A DNA stretch of 64,000 nt from Eutreptiella sp. 'Long Island Sound 2002' (GCA_964036045.1 OZ038384.1:46686851-46750850); one strand, 5' to 3'. Positions 46,034 through 57,427 are shown, counted from the first letter of the stretch. The notes: a model not told the origin generated them from the letters alone. Made by a program: numbers and translations.

Positions 46034-46485
46034 TCATCCTGACAGCTCCAGAGGGACAGAGAGAATACCAGCCCCGAAGTGGCAGTGTAGGGCATAGGGA
46101 CGTTGCAAACACAACAATCCGGCCTGCAGGTTACGGAGCAAAAAATCTCCGCCAATGACACTGTGAAATATGTCGGTGTCCAACACTCTGCAGCGTTGGT
46201 TTACTTGGTCATCACCAACACACATGGTCACGTTGACCCTCCCTTCCAGGGAGTGGATAGTTCTGCCATCCCCGACCCTTATGGCCACAGTTTGGCTTTG
46301 CGGATTGTGGCAGGTTTTAACAGTGTGCTGGCCACCATTGACAGCGTGGCGCCGGTGTCCAAGACAGCCGTGTAAAGATGATCACCAATTTTTACGGTGA
46401 TCCAAAAAACCAAATCCTCTTCCTCGGGGCGCCCTCTTATCCCTCTCCAGGGAACTTCACTTCCACATCCGCCTTCATCAGGCAC
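46034..46485 (-). pseudogene. Retropepsin remnant, minus strand
   Basis: The minus strand encodes ITVKIGDHLYTAVLDTGATL with the DTG active site at 46,351-46,359. After a phase change it continues with the second half of a retroviral-type protease (DDQVNQRCRVLDTDIFHSVIG, then GDFLLRN), whose I-G-D-F-L turn is characteristic. It is broken by the shift between the two frames. It belongs with the gag-like frames upstream on the same strand. Confidence 0.7.
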
Positions 46486-46636
46486 TTGGAGTGCAAGTTC
46501 ACCTTCCTCTTCTTGGCGTTTCTGATCATCTCAGGGCTGCCAGCAGTGGGGGTGCAGGGCGGTGCAGCTCGCTTCTCACCCTGCTGCTCACCCTGCTGTT
46601 CCTTGCGGGGAGCAGGGTTAGGATGTACCCTACCGC

Positions 46637-48544
46637 TTACGGGGGGGGGGGGGGCTGAGGAGCTCCGTCCCGCACCACGGTTACCCTTACCACCCTGCTT
46701 CCTCCCCCATCAGGTTTACCCTTACAACCTTGCTTGCTCCTTTCTTCTTCCGGATTTTTGTGCTTTTCGGAAACGCGGTGGTTTATGTTGCATTCCTCTT
46801 CGCAAGGCCGCCGCTTGCCACAATACCCGCGGGTAATCGTGCAGCGGAAGTGTTGTTGGTGCTTCACCTGCAGACTACATGTAGTCTCCTGCTTATGCTG
46901 AAGTTCGAGGAGGCAGGTGAGTCGCCGATCAAGGTCATGGGTGCTGCAGGGTCCTGCCTTGTCGTCCGTGGGACGACAGTACAAAAAATTTGAAACCACC
47001 CACACAACACTCCAATGGTGCCAAAGGACAGTGATTTTCACAGTGTATGTGGATTGGCCTTGCCAATGAACAGATTTTCATCAGTTTGCCATGTTCAATA
47101 TTTTTGGTACCCTGTACACTAAACTGTACACTCAAAGGATCATGGCGGATCAGCAAGGGCTACTCCTTGTCACTGCCATCCCGAGAATGGAACAATGTGG
47201 ACACAGAATGAAAACCGGCGTGGAACCGCCAAGCATCAAAAAAAAGATTTGAAACCACACTGGAGAGTGTGGTCTCCTGCATTTGCTTCAGCTGCCCTCC
47301 ACAAACCGTACCATAGCTAAGGTTTGGCCGAGAAGACCTGGCTCCGGGATTCCTCTCGGCAGGGGTTTTGCTTCGCAGAGGCTTGCGCAGGTACTTATCC
47401 ATATTGGACTCAGTCTCACTTTCCATGGCTAACTCAATCAGGAGATCAAATAGCTCATCGAAAGAGTGTGTCCTCCATTTCCTCTCGGATGTCTCCCTGC
47501 AATTCCTGCAGCTTGTGGGAGGAATATTTCCTGCTAGCCACAAATGTGGCTTAGTAGGTCTGTAGGAGGTGCGGTTCATCCGCCCCGTCAGCTGCTCAAG
47601 GTGCGCCATGAACTCAGAAATACGGGACGTTGTGCGGAATTCGAGGAGCATTGAAGCTCCTCAATGTCTGTACAGACACTCAAGTCTGTCTCGTAGACTA
47701 AATGCATTTGTTCCAGCCTTTTTAGGCCGTCTTCCAAGTTGGGGCATATCCTTATAGCCGTTTTCACTTGCCGCTGAAGGAATTTTTTTTGTACAACTTT
47801 TGTATTAGCACGCATTTAGTCTTCACGTCAGCGTGCTGGTGACTTGTGAGTAGGATGAATTGAGAGAACTCCTCAGCCCATTTGGGCAGGTGTTTGGGAT
47901 CGAACTCCCGGGGGTTCCATCTAAAGGTTCGCCGTAGCGATGGCCTTCGTACCCCTGCCGCATCCATCTGTAGCACCTGTAGCATCTGTAGGGAGTGGGG
48001 TATGTGTGATGGCCAGTGGCACCAGTGCAGCCAATCCATAGATCTTCATCACAAACTCAGATGTGACATCCACGTTGCGGAATGGCACAATCCTCACAGG
48101 ATGATGAAAAAGGCTTGGACAGGTATCCTCAGGAGAGCTGCGGAAACCCAGAAAGCTCTTTACGTCCCTGGTGAGAAACTGCACGCCAGGCAACACGGTT
48201 TGGGGGAGCTTCTTCAGATTAGCAAATCCCAGTTTGGTTTCGAGTGCCGCTGATATGGCACACAGGTTTAGGTCCTCTTCAGTGGCTCCAGATACCCTAG
48301 TGAGCAGCTCCATGGTCTCACCGGGACGCAGTTTAGAAGTGTCCTGGTGTGGAGGAAAAGCACGCTCCACCTTGACAGGCTCGGGCTCCTTCCTGAGCGA
48401 TGGCGTGGGGGGACGTGACTCCGAGTCGGCAAACATCTCCGAGCTGTTGACGGAGTGGTCTTCATTAACAGAAAGTGACATCAATTCGGGCTCGCAGGTT
48501 TTGATCGTTTCGGCTACTTCTCTGCCTAGTAAATACTTCCTCAC
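46637..48544 (-). pseudogene. gag: Decayed gag-like region, minus strand
   Basis: Read from 48,544 downward, several minus-strand frames in changing phase make up a gag-like protein. 48,544-47,921 is an acidic Glu/Ser/Pro-rich part. 48,039-47,764 holds a capsid-like motif (FDPKHLPKWAEEFSQFILLT, then VKTKCVLIQ). 47,815-47,588 and 47,651-47,160 are helical and charged. 47,041-46,637 is Cys/His-rich (RCTITRGYCGKRRPCEEEC, NH), probably a damaged nucleocapsid finger. The protease remnant follows at the expected place. No LTR pair was found around it. Confidence 0.5.
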
Positions 48545-48600
48545 CTTAGATCGCGCCCTCTCTTCATCTGCACGACAGGCAACGGAGGCAAACGAAGGCT

Positions 48601-49230
48601 AGTCCCATCGGGCAACCACAGACGCAAGAACAGCAGCCATGGCGTCCCTACGCCCCTGGTTCTCGAGGTTCTCCGACGTTAAGATGGGCTCCTCGACAGG
48701 CTTGGGGACGGCACGGGGACGACATGAACCTCCTGTGTGGCACTGTTTCTCGCGCCTCTTGTGGTATTATGCTCTCTCGAACAGCCGGTTGTTTTCCCTT
48801 TTGGTGTGGTGGATGCCACACTCCGGTTCCCCAGGTCTTTGGCCTTTGGTCTTGCGGTGATGGGGACCGGTTTGGCACTCAATACCACGGACACGATGCA
48901 CATGTTTATGTTTTCTTCTTCTGGACTGTGTGTTTGGGACGTTGAGGGGCACTTTGTCAACCTCATTGAACTGCCGCGCCCTTGCTACCTGAAACGTATT
49001 CGGGTTTCCCTTGAAAACCTTGCTGTTTTCCTTGAATGGTATTTGGTCAAGAAAACCACAATGATTTTCAAGATAGTGCGGGCTGAAGGACAAAGCATCA
49101 ATGGTTTAGAAACAAAGAACACAATTGTACTATGAAAACCGTCAACAATCTGGCCGAAAGAACAGTCATACAACTTGATGTGCACTGTTTTGGTTGCAAC
49201 GGGGTTGTTTAGGAACCCGAGCAAATAGAT
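48601..49230. other. Uncertain segment 5' of the minus-strand gag remnant
   Basis: Open frames exist on both strands (plus 48,737-49,135, 132 codons; minus 48,966-48,648, basic and Pro/Arg-rich). The plus frame has some ordinary hydrophobic composition (GTGLALNTTDTMHMFMF), while the minus frames could be the basic start of the gag remnant. I cannot choose between them. Confidence 0.25.
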
Positions 49231-49586
49231 TGGGCCAGACACACGCTACAGCTTGGCCACCTTGGCCAGGCAGCTGAATTCAGACACAGTTACAAAATAG
49301 GACCACAATACGTAGATGAAACGTTTGAGTCTTTAGGTGCTAAAGTGGGAGACCACTAGGCTTAACCTTTAAAAAAAAAGGCATGAAGTGCCTACATTAT
49401 TTCGCCAATGCCTCCATCACTTGGAGGTACGAATCTAACGCCTTGTAGGTTAAGCCTAGTGGTCCCCCACCTCGAGACCCCCATACTCAACTGATTCTCC
49501 CACTTATTGTAGTTCTACTTTTTCACTGTTTCTGAATTCAGTTGCTCCGCCTTGCTTGGCAAGGCATATCCTGTGTCTGGCCTAAC
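49231..49586. mobile_element. Foldback (MITE-like) element
   Basis: Two arms of about 125 bp are inverted copies. GGGCCAGACACA near 49,232 mirrors TGTGTCTGGCC near 49,572; AGCTGAATTCAGACACAG mirrors CTGTTTCTGAATTCAGTTG; ACCACTAGGCTTAACCT (49,351-49,367) mirrors AGGTTAAGCCTAGTGGT (49,448-49,464). A ~75-bp centre separates them. No coding frame and no clear target duplication. The arms have diverged, so it is not new. Confidence 0.75.
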
Positions 49587-49959
49587 TCCTATGCACCAGA
49601 TTCCTAACCAACTGCATTTCATTTAAAAGAGGGCACATGAAGTGCTTGGTGCAGACTTGGAGGCCTGAGTCTTGCCAGCTTTCACATAAAATCATATATT
49701 TTGTTTATAAACCATTGGAGGATTGTATTTAGATCTATGTTTGTCTATCTGCAGCCTCTCTTTGTTACACATTTTTTGATTCTGGAAGGACTTATCCTGA
49801 CTAGATTGATCCGGTCCCTGGAGTTGCCCTACATTAGCTTTTTCTGCACTTCATTTTGAGCTTTGGAAAATCAGCAAGGGTTTTCTAAACCGAGTACAAC
49901 CAACAAGCACAAGTGTGAGCAAACCAGAAACCTTCCTACCCTCCGCTGCGCCCCCCCTC
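49587..49959. other. AT-rich spacer, nothing recognised
   Basis: Single-copy AT-rich DNA between the foldback element and the A-depleted island. I see no gene or repeat. Confidence 0.4.
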
Positions 49960-50990
49960 TCTTGTGTGTATTTTGCGGGTGTCGTCGCCCTGCTGCTCGG
50001 TTTTCCGTGTTTGTTCTCTGCTTTTTTGCACCCTCCTGCTTGCTTGGCGTTCATCAGCAGTTGTTGCCGCCTCCTGCCCCCCCCCCTGCTGTGTGTGTTG
50101 TGCCTTGTGCAGTCTGGTGCTGCTGCGCTGCACTGGCCTTGTGTCTGGTGTTTTGTGGTGCCGTGTTGCCGTGTTTTGTGCTGCGTGTCGTGCTGTGGTG
50201 CCTCATCTTGTGTTGGTGTGTGCTGCTGCGCGCTGTGCGGTGTACTTTGGGGAAGTTTTATGTGTTTTGTGCTGTGCAGTGCCGTGCTTTCTGTTGCTGC
50301 TGTGTGTTCAGCCGCGTCTTTGGTCGTCTAGTCCGGCCGTGTTGTTCGCATTGTGACTTGCTGTCTTGTCTTGGTCTGCGTTGCCGTGTGATGTGCTTGG
50401 TCACTGGTTACTGTGCTGCGCTGCGTTGCTTTGCGTGGTTCCGCGCGGCGCTACGCTGTTCTGCGCTCGGTTGTTTTGTCTCGCTCTGTTTGGTACCGCT
50501 GCTTGCTGTGTCGTGCCCCCGCGCACTGTCTGTCGCCCCGGGCTGCTGTGCCTTCTCGCGCTGTGCTTTGTCGTGTTTGTCTGCGCTGTGTGCTCTGCGC
50601 TGTGTGTCTTTTGCCGTGGTTTGTTCGTGCGTGCTGTTGTTTGTTGCTCTGCTATGTGCTGTGTGTGTCCAGGGGTGTCGTGCTGTGTGTTCCCTGTCAA
50701 CTCCGCTCTGTGCAATGCTGTGCTGCCCTGTGCTGGTGTGCTTGCGTCCTGCTGTTCGCTTGGTCTGCGGTGTTTCTGGTGCCTGGTGCTGCGGTGTGTT
50801 GCTGTGTGTTGTGCTGTTTCCTTTGGTGTTCTGTGGTGCGGTATCGCGCTGCGCTGTTGGGTGCGTGTTGTGCTCTGCTGCTGCGCTCTGTGCCGTGTTG
50901 TCCTGCTGCCTGTTGTGTTGTGCTGCTGACTTTGGCGTGCGTTTCCCTGTTTGGCTAGTGGCTGGCTGCCTTTTGGCAGGTCGCGCGTGT
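49960..50990 (-). other. A-depleted island (reverse relative of the 21-kb island)
   Basis: Plus-strand A falls to a few percent while C, G and T remain. Since all stop codons contain A, the plus-strand frame at 49,863-51,014 stays open (383 codons, Cys/Leu/Val-rich). On the minus strand the segment is T-depleted and its frame (51,207-50,401) is His/Thr/Gln/Arg-rich. It shares an aligned stretch with 21.1 kb, down to the nucleotide level (ACACCACAACACACAGTGACACA versus the minus strand's related run). The shared ancestry is seen; coding function is not. Confidence 0.6.
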
Positions 50991-51161
50991 CGCTGGACAG
51001 CGTGGAAAGAATAAAGTAGAATGAACAAAAAGACGCACAAAAAGAAAAAATACAGGCAAAAATCGTTTTTACTGACCTGAAATCCCCCCCATGATTTTTA
51101 CGCCGCTGTTTGGCGAGGTCAGCGGCAAAATCCACACATCCATACCTCAGCGAGAACAGAG

Positions 51162-51671
51162 GTGAGAACGAGACAGGAGAGTGAATCCCGTGCAAGCCAC
51201 AAAACAACTAGCAAAGTGCACGTCGTAGGACTAGTCCAAAGGAGCGTGAACACGATGAACAACGGCGAAGAAAACAAAAGAATGTTCCGACGCGGCGAGG
51301 TATGGGTCCGCCAAGAGAGCACCACGCCCCAACAGGCACGACGCCAAAGTGGCATGAGACCAACGCGGAGAAAGACAAAAGGGCGAACTCAAGACTACAC
51401 TACGGGCAAGGCAAGGAAATACATGGCAAGCAAACACCAAACAACCACACGTAAAAGCGCTTACTCTTGGGCGCCGCCAAAACCAAAGACCGGAGTCATC
51501 AAGCTAAAGCATCACGCGCTAAATACCGATGAGACCTCTCATCCCCATGCCCTTGTCTATTTATACCACATGATACCTACCTTGCCCGCGGACCAAACCG
51601 AAATGAACGTCACCAAGAGGCGGTGCGAACACGGAACATCACAAAGCGCCAACGAAACAACAAGCCCCTAA
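51162..51671 (+). CDS. Hypothetical basic protein
   Basis: A 169-codon frame with a basic, Gln/Arg/Lys-rich N-terminal two thirds (MFRRGEVWVRQESTTPQQAR, RKTKGRTQDYTTGKARKYM) and a short ordinary stretch (LVYLYHMIPTLPADQTEMNV). It lies between two base-skewed islands and may be open partly by composition. No domain recognised. Confidence 0.25.
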   Translation: MRTRQESESRASHKTTSKVHVVGLVQRSVNTMNNGEENKRMFRRGEVWVRQESTTPQQARRQSGMRPTRRKTKGRTQDYTTGKARKYMASKHQTTTRKSAYSWAPPKPKTGVIKLKHHALNTDETSHPHALVYLYHMIPTLPADQTEMNVTKRRCEHGTSQSANETTSP

Positions 51672-53240
51672 GCAGCACACGGCAACGAGACATGACACAA
51701 CACTATGTGTCACGAACACACCAGGACACAACAAGCAACCATGCAACACTGGACGACAACGCAAAAAACCGCTTGCCACGACACACACCCAAACGCCGCA
51801 CAACACCACTCAAAACAACACAACACGACGCAACACAACACCGCAACGGGCGCACCACCACAACACAACAGGAGAGCCACGTCATACCACACAACAAACC
51901 ACAACACGACAGCGCTACATGACACAACAATGGAGCGCAACCAACATACCTATTACATAACACCACGCAACGCAGAGACGCAACTCAAGACAACAAGCCC
52001 GCAAACAAGATACACTACGCCAAAACAAACAACTAAACAACAATACACAATAACGCAAAATGCTACACAATGCAACCAGCCGCCAAGCAACAACACGCAC
52101 CACCGCGTGACAATACCCATCGCCACACACCAACATACAACCCAACGCACCACGACGCAACATGACAATAGAACACGGGTAACGCCACGACACAATACAG
52201 GAACCATACAACATCACGATAGAACACAACAACACATAATGTCACACAGCGCCACAAGACGCAACAATGACGCGCAACTAACGTACCAACAAAATAACAC
52301 GCCATTAATAAACCACGCAACAACAAAAAGAGCCACAAAACATGCCACAAAACAACGCCGCAGAACGAAAACCCATCAAAACCTACCAGAATCAACAACA
52401 ACAATACGACACAACGCAACAAACCACAAGGCAACACACCACAGCGGACCGCCACAAGACACGCCACCACACCACATGACACGCCACCACACAACACCTC
52501 AAGACATAACCCTACACCGATTCAACCCCAATGCAACACACAACACCGAACACCCAGACACAAAGGAGCACCACGAAACACGCGACACAACACAACAACA
52601 CAAGGAAAAACCGAAAAACACAGCAACATCACAATTGACGTAACCCGTGGAACCCACCAAGTACCAACACGAAACACGGCACACAACGACACACTGCGAC
52701 GCCACACCACCCCGCACAACGTAAAGACCACCACATCAGGCAACCCGGCACCCCGCGCAACGACATATCACAACCAGGACGGAACCCAGCACATAGCAGC
52801 GCGCCACAACACACCACACAACACAACGACTACACAACACGCCACAAGGCAGCACGCGACAACAACCAGTGATACACAACAACGTCACACAAGAAGAAAC
52901 ACGACAACCCAACGAAAACTACACAACACCACGTAACACGGCGCAATACTACACCACGCAACGAACCACGACAAAATAACACACGACGCGACATGGCAAA
53001 ACCAATGCCCGGCACAACACGACACCACCCAGCGCCACACGACACGACACAAAACACGCTGCGACACGACGCAACGACACAACCACGCGACGCCACACGA
53101 CCAAACACCATCCTACGCGACACAACACGACGACGCTGCGATACAGTGCCGCGCCACGTCAGCAACCGCAACACTCCCCGAAAACGACGTGCCGCAACCC
53201 GCCACGACATGACACGACGCAACGCATCACCTGAGCCTAC
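51672..53240 (+). other. CA-rich low-complexity island
   Basis: The plus strand is dominated by A and C (ACAC, CAAC, CACG words) with little G and T. A 312-codon frame (51,705-52,643) is open and almost wholly Thr, His, Gln, Asn and Arg. No repeat period is obvious. The peptide composition follows from the base composition, so I do not call a gene. Confidence 0.6.
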
Positions 53241-54301
53241 CCTGTGTGCCGCAGCTCTTCCACACGGCTGACGCTGACCGGTTCAGAGGCCTGGCATAAA
53301 GAGCGCAGTTTGTGCAGTGGACTACAGCGGACGAGATATAACAGTGAATTTAAGGGCAAGAGGTATGCCACTTGCCAGCCCTGTATATGGTGCACACACG
53401 CGTGTGACAACACGCAGTATGAGGTGCACGCACAAGCGGCACCTCAACGCCCAAGTACATCGCACGCAAGAAAGACAACACACACAACACAAACACAGAA
53501 CATGATGGAGCAGGAGCACCAGGACAAAGACGCCCGGGGGGGAACCCGCAACGCCGAGCACGCCGACAACAACAACAACCTGAGAGGGGAGACAGCGCCT
53601 GGCCAACCCCGATGACCTCAGCAGCCCCAGAAACAGGAGCCGGGAACATGCACCAGACGCACTCACCCCAAGCCCCACGCACACACTATACAGCGCGCAC
53701 CAGGAACCAACAACCCAGTGGCGCACGGGCCATTACCCCTGCACTGCCAACACAACCGGGCCCCTAGGGGGGGAGGCAACAGGCTGACAGGGGAGAGAAC
53801 GACACCACGACAACTGGAACCGGAACCAGACTGAACCCCATCACAACGTACCAACTACAGCGCCCGCGCCAAAGACCGAACTGCAAGCAACACTACACGC
53901 CAGCGTACCCCAGGCCTGGACCACACCGAGTATAGCCAAATCATGGACTACAGTCACATGCCGCGGCCCGACACAAACGACCTCAACAGCCCCAGCGATG
54001 GAGGCCGAGCGCGGGCACCAGACACATATACCCCCAGCCTCACACACACGGTGTACAGCGCACAGCGGGAAGAAACCCGACACACCCACGCAGCGACCCA
54101 AGGGCAAGCCGACCGCTGCCCCGAGACGGCCGCCAAAATCGGGCCCCACAGGCAAAGAGCAACCGGAGGACAGAGAGCACAGCGACAGCTGGACCCGGAA
54201 CAGGACCACACCCCGTCACAACACACTGACTACAGAGACCGAACCACAAACGGAACCACGACCACACGGAGTACAGCGCGCGAAAGACAGAACACTGCCA
54301 C
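53241..54301 (+). repeat. Diverged tandem duplication (~355-bp offset) in CA-rich DNA
   Basis: Blocks such as GACCTCA-CAGCCCCAG (53,614 and 53,969), GCACCAGAC, CCCCA(A)GCC(C/T)CACGCACACAC, TACAGCGC and GACAGCTGGA/GACAACTGGA-CCGGAAC recur in the same order about 355 bp apart. The units are diverged. Frames are open on both strands because of base skew. Confidence 0.55.
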
Positions 54302-54521
54302 CTACCACAGTACGAGGCGCAACACCACGGCGACGAGGAAAACGCCCCGAGGCCAGAACAACAAACGATGCCGTTGGCCACAGAGACAACGCAGCCACGC
54401 GCACCAGAGGACCACACACACGAAGCACCACTATCCCTGTCAAGTGAAACATCTGACTGCGCGATGGAACCCCACTCCCAAGTATCCACCCCTCCCGAAG
54501 CCCCTAACCCGCCCCTGGAAT
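54302..54521 (+). pseudogene. Pro/Ser/Glu-rich frame cut by the DNA transposon (left part)
   Basis: A plus-strand frame of at least 73 codons (DEENAPRPEQQTMPLATETT, then MEPHSQVSTPPEAPNPPLES) runs without a stop up to the left terminal repeat at 54,522 and is closed only by element sequence. A similar-looking frame (GLDISAKPDPMDEDNGPL) starts directly after the right terminus at 63,357. The two may be halves of one interrupted host or element gene. Confidence 0.35.
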
Positions 54522-54563
54522 CACCTATGATTTTATGAAGTCGCCAGATCCCAAAATTATTGT
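54522..54563 (+). repeat. Left terminal inverted repeat
   Basis: CACCTATGATTTTATGAAG, 7 non-matching bases, then ATCCCAAAATTA. Pairs with 63,316-63,356 in inverted orientation: 19 of 19 outer bases and 12 inner bases agree. Confidence 0.9.
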
Positions 54564-54769
54564 CGCAGCGGATGCCAAAAAACCAACAGAAACTGTCGCC
54601 GCGCGCGCATTTTCACTCGCCGAGAGCAATTTTTGGCTCAGAAATCTGAAAATACGCGATTACGAAGCGCTTTTTGCGCGTACAATCGAAGATACCAACC
54701 ACCCGCACCTTTTCAATCACGATACCCCGCTCGGAACTGCTCCCAAGTCTCGTAAACGGTCAATTACCT

Positions 54770-55440
54770 CCCAAAAAGCCACAATTTGGCCTTTTTTTGC
54801 CATTTTTTCGTCGGAAAACACATTCTATCTTGTTCCGAGAGGCTGCGGATCAATCAAAGGTGTTCCGTGGAACCACTTGACGATTTCCAAAACATAGCAA
54901 CATCCACCAAGCCATCAAGCTCTCGTAACGTGCCAATCTACCCCCATTTTCGGCCCAAAATGCCACATTTTGGCCTTTTTTCACCACTCTTTCATCATAA
55001 AACACATTCTATCTCTTTCTAAGAGGTTGCGGATCAATCAAAGGTGTTTAATGGAACCACTTGACGATTTCCAAAACATAGCAACATCCACCAAGCCATC
55101 AAGCTCTCGTAACGTGCGAATCTACCCCCATTTTTGGCCCAAAATGCCACATTTTGGCCTTTTTTCACCACTCATTCATCATAAAACACATTCTATCTCT
55201 TTCTAAGAGGCTGCGGATCAATCAAAGGTGTTCCATGGAACCACTTGACGATTTCCAAAACATACGAACATCCACCAAGCCATCTACCTCTCGTGACATG
55301 CGAGTATACCCCCATTTTTCGCCAAAACTGCCATATTTCAGCCTTTTTTTGCATGGTTACGGTCATAATATTTGGTCAATGTTGTTGCGAGAGTCCGCGA
55401 ATCTTTCTATTGTGTTCCATGGAACCACTTGATGACGAGG
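54770..55440 (+). repeat. Left subterminal array, 184-bp units, about 3.6 copies
   Basis: The landmark CATTCTATCT recurs at 54,821, 55,005 and 55,189, exactly 184 bp apart. Units share CAAAATGCCACATTTTGGCC, GCGGATCAATCAAAGGTGTT, GGAACCACTTGACGATTTCC and CATCCACCAAGCCATC. The last copy is more diverged (55,300-55,440). Unit size is close to that of the right-hand array, although the sequence is largely different. Confidence 0.9.
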
Positions 55441-55663
55441 ATGTGGGTTAGGCAAATATTGGTACAATTTCCTCTCCTATATTGAAGATTATGACGCGGA
55501 CGGTGCCAAAAACAGCCATGTTTGGGGGTAGTGATGTGTCCCATGCCCAGCTGCTATGTCTTGTCACGTGCCAACTTGTTGTGTCGCAGGGAGGGTTTCC
55601 ATACGATGTGTTGCATGTCACACTAGGTAGGTACTCAATCCTTTAAAGTGCCATTGTTATGAT

Positions 55664-57427
55664 ATGACGAAGAGCAAGCCCCGCGTGGGCCGTCCCCGAT
55701 TGGCCAATCCGTCGCTGAAGACCTTGAGGAACAGAGCTAGTGCCGCAAATGCAAACCTTAAAAGGGCACTTCCCCAGTTGGTGACTAATGCCAAAGCTCG
55801 GAATCAAAAACGTGTCAAAAATCGACAACGTGCGGAGAAAAACCCTCCCCCAGAGGTTATTGTACGCTCCTTATTGGCAAAGCATGCGGGCAAATCGACA
55901 TGGAAGCAGTTTATCGATACCAAGCAGGATATCAGCGACGATCAACATCTAGGCATTTACCGCAACAAGGTTACTCGCTTGGCCAAAAGCTTAAGGGCCA
56001 ATGTTGGTGGCGTGGTGTTCACGCGGCGATCGAGCCGACTCGACCCATGGAAGGCCATCCCTCTCTACTTGCAAATAGCGAACCGCGACCACTTGCACCA
56101 TGAAGGTACATACAAACGCAGCATAAACATCTTCATTGATGGTTGCGAGGTGGCGTGTTACAAACCCGCTGGTGTGGTTACTCTATCTCTTACTCTACCA
56201 ACGTTACGGGTTCCACATCAAGTTAGTGCTGTGCTTCGCCTGTGTCATTGGATGGGCACCGAAGAACCTAACGAGTTGAAGCTGCGGCTACGTAATCTGA
56301 AGCTAAAGGAAGTATTGACTGACGCTCAAAAGGGTGCATTTGATGGGCATAGGTATCGAATCACCATGAACTTGGATTGGAGCCTTCTAACAAAAATCTT
56401 GTGTTGGGAGCAGAGTGGTCACGAGAAAGCATGCTGGGCCTGTGTTGCGCTCCGGCGGCATTGGATGTATTGTGACTACATGAAACAACCACAAAGGCCA
56501 TTGGAATCCTTCTTTGGTGGCGTATTGGGCTTTTTCTTGTCCCTCTTTGAGACAATTGACGATATCATCTATGACGTCGTCCATTGTCTTGCATTGGTAC
56601 TCCGCAACATGTTGTTGCACGCTTTGGATATATGGGTGCAAGATATGAGCGCTAAGTACCCACACCTTGTTGATCCGGGATTGTTGGGTCGTTTGCGGGA
56701 TGTGTACAACAAGCATCTCGAACGGTGTCCGTATAGACCTCCGGACAAGCGCGGCCCTGAGTACAAAGGTTGGTCTCCTGGAGGAAATATGTCAAAGGAA
56801 CAAATTTTGTACAATGACAAATTCTGGGATGACCTGTGCGCCGTTCTTCCAACGGCTGCACATGGGCTAGATTTCGGCGCAAAACACCCCGGTGTGCCAA
56901 GTGGAAGCCCCTTGCAATGGTACTGTAGAGAGCTCCGCCGCTTGTGCGTGCAAATGTGTGCCTGGAAACCCGAAGGAGTTGAGCGGCGCACTGCTGACTG
57001 TGACCGTTTGCACCGGGTGTATCAGGCCCTTGGGCTCCCGACGGAAAGGATCACGGTCCAATGTCACTTCTTCCTCGCCCACTATGAGCCGCGGTTGCGT
57101 AGGCATGCAAACTTGCAAGGTGGCAGTAGCGAAGGTGGCGAGCATGCACATCAGACGGTGCATAGAATTGTTGCCGTGCGGAAGTCCAAGCCGAATCACA
57201 AATGTCCAGAAGGCATGAAAGAATTTGGACGGGATGCGGCTTTGGATCTAGCACTATGGGCTGAAGGTGAGATCCACCTTGAAAACGATTGTGACCACGC
57301 CATTGCATTGCCAAGTATGAGCTTGCAACAACTACTTCTTGTTTTGTGCTGCGTTGCGTTGTTTGTTCAAGGGTCACCAAGGCAAATATATCGTGCGGCA
57401 CATCTCATCGTTGGATTGGGAAAATGA
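55664..57427 (+). CDS. Transposase-like protein (exon 1 of a candidate three-exon gene)
   Basis: The frame starts with ATG at 55,664 and has 587 codons. The first 60 residues are strongly basic and include a GRPR AT-hook-like core at 9-12, suiting DNA binding. Later features fit an RNase H-fold DDE transposase: D159 at a strand end (INIFIDGCE), LDW at 238, a C-x2-C pair at 257/260, D304 and H307 (YDVVHCLALVLRNML), and E490/E493 with following His (EGGEHAHQTVHR). I cannot name the superfamily. The last ~40 residues are unlike the rest; GT donors at 57,267 (AAG|GTGAGA) and 57,315 (CCAA|GTATGA), both phase 1, may instead splice to 57,486 or 57,501 in phase. Confidence 0.6.
   Translation: MTKSKPRVGRPRLANPSLKTLRNRASAANANLKRALPQLVTNAKARNQKRVKNRQRAEKNPPPEVIVRSLLAKHAGKSTWKQFIDTKQDISDDQHLGIYRNKVTRLAKSLRANVGGVVFTRRSSRLDPWKAIPLYLQIANRDHLHHEGTYKRSINIFIDGCEVACYKPAGVVTLSLTLPTLRVPHQVSAVLRLCHWMGTEEPNELKLRLRNLKLKEVLTDAQKGAFDGHRYRITMNLDWSLLTKILCWEQSGHEKACWACVALRRHWMYCDYMKQPQRPLESFFGGVLGFFLSLFETIDDIIYDVVHCLALVLRNMLLHALDIWVQDMSAKYPHLVDPGLLGRLRDVYNKHLERCPYRPPDKRGPEYKGWSPGGNMSKEQILYNDKFWDDLCAVLPTAAHGLDFGAKHPGVPSGSPLQWYCRELRRLCVQMCAWKPEGVERRTADCDRLHRVYQALGLPTERITVQCHFFLAHYEPRLRRHANLQGGSSEGGEHAHQTVHRIVAVRKSKPNHKCPEGMKEFGRDAALDLALWAEGEIHLENDCDHAIALPSMSLQQLLLVLCCVALFVQGSPRQIYRAAHLIVGLGK

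Noticed and set aside
49863-51014. 383-codon Cys/Val/Leu-rich plus-strand frame, membrane-protein-like
   Set aside because: The DNA is almost free of A and so of stop codons. The hydrophobic look is a product of T/G/C codons.
51705-52643. 312-codon Thr/His/Gln-rich frame
   Set aside because: Composition of the CA-rich island alone gives this peptide; no conserved motif is present.
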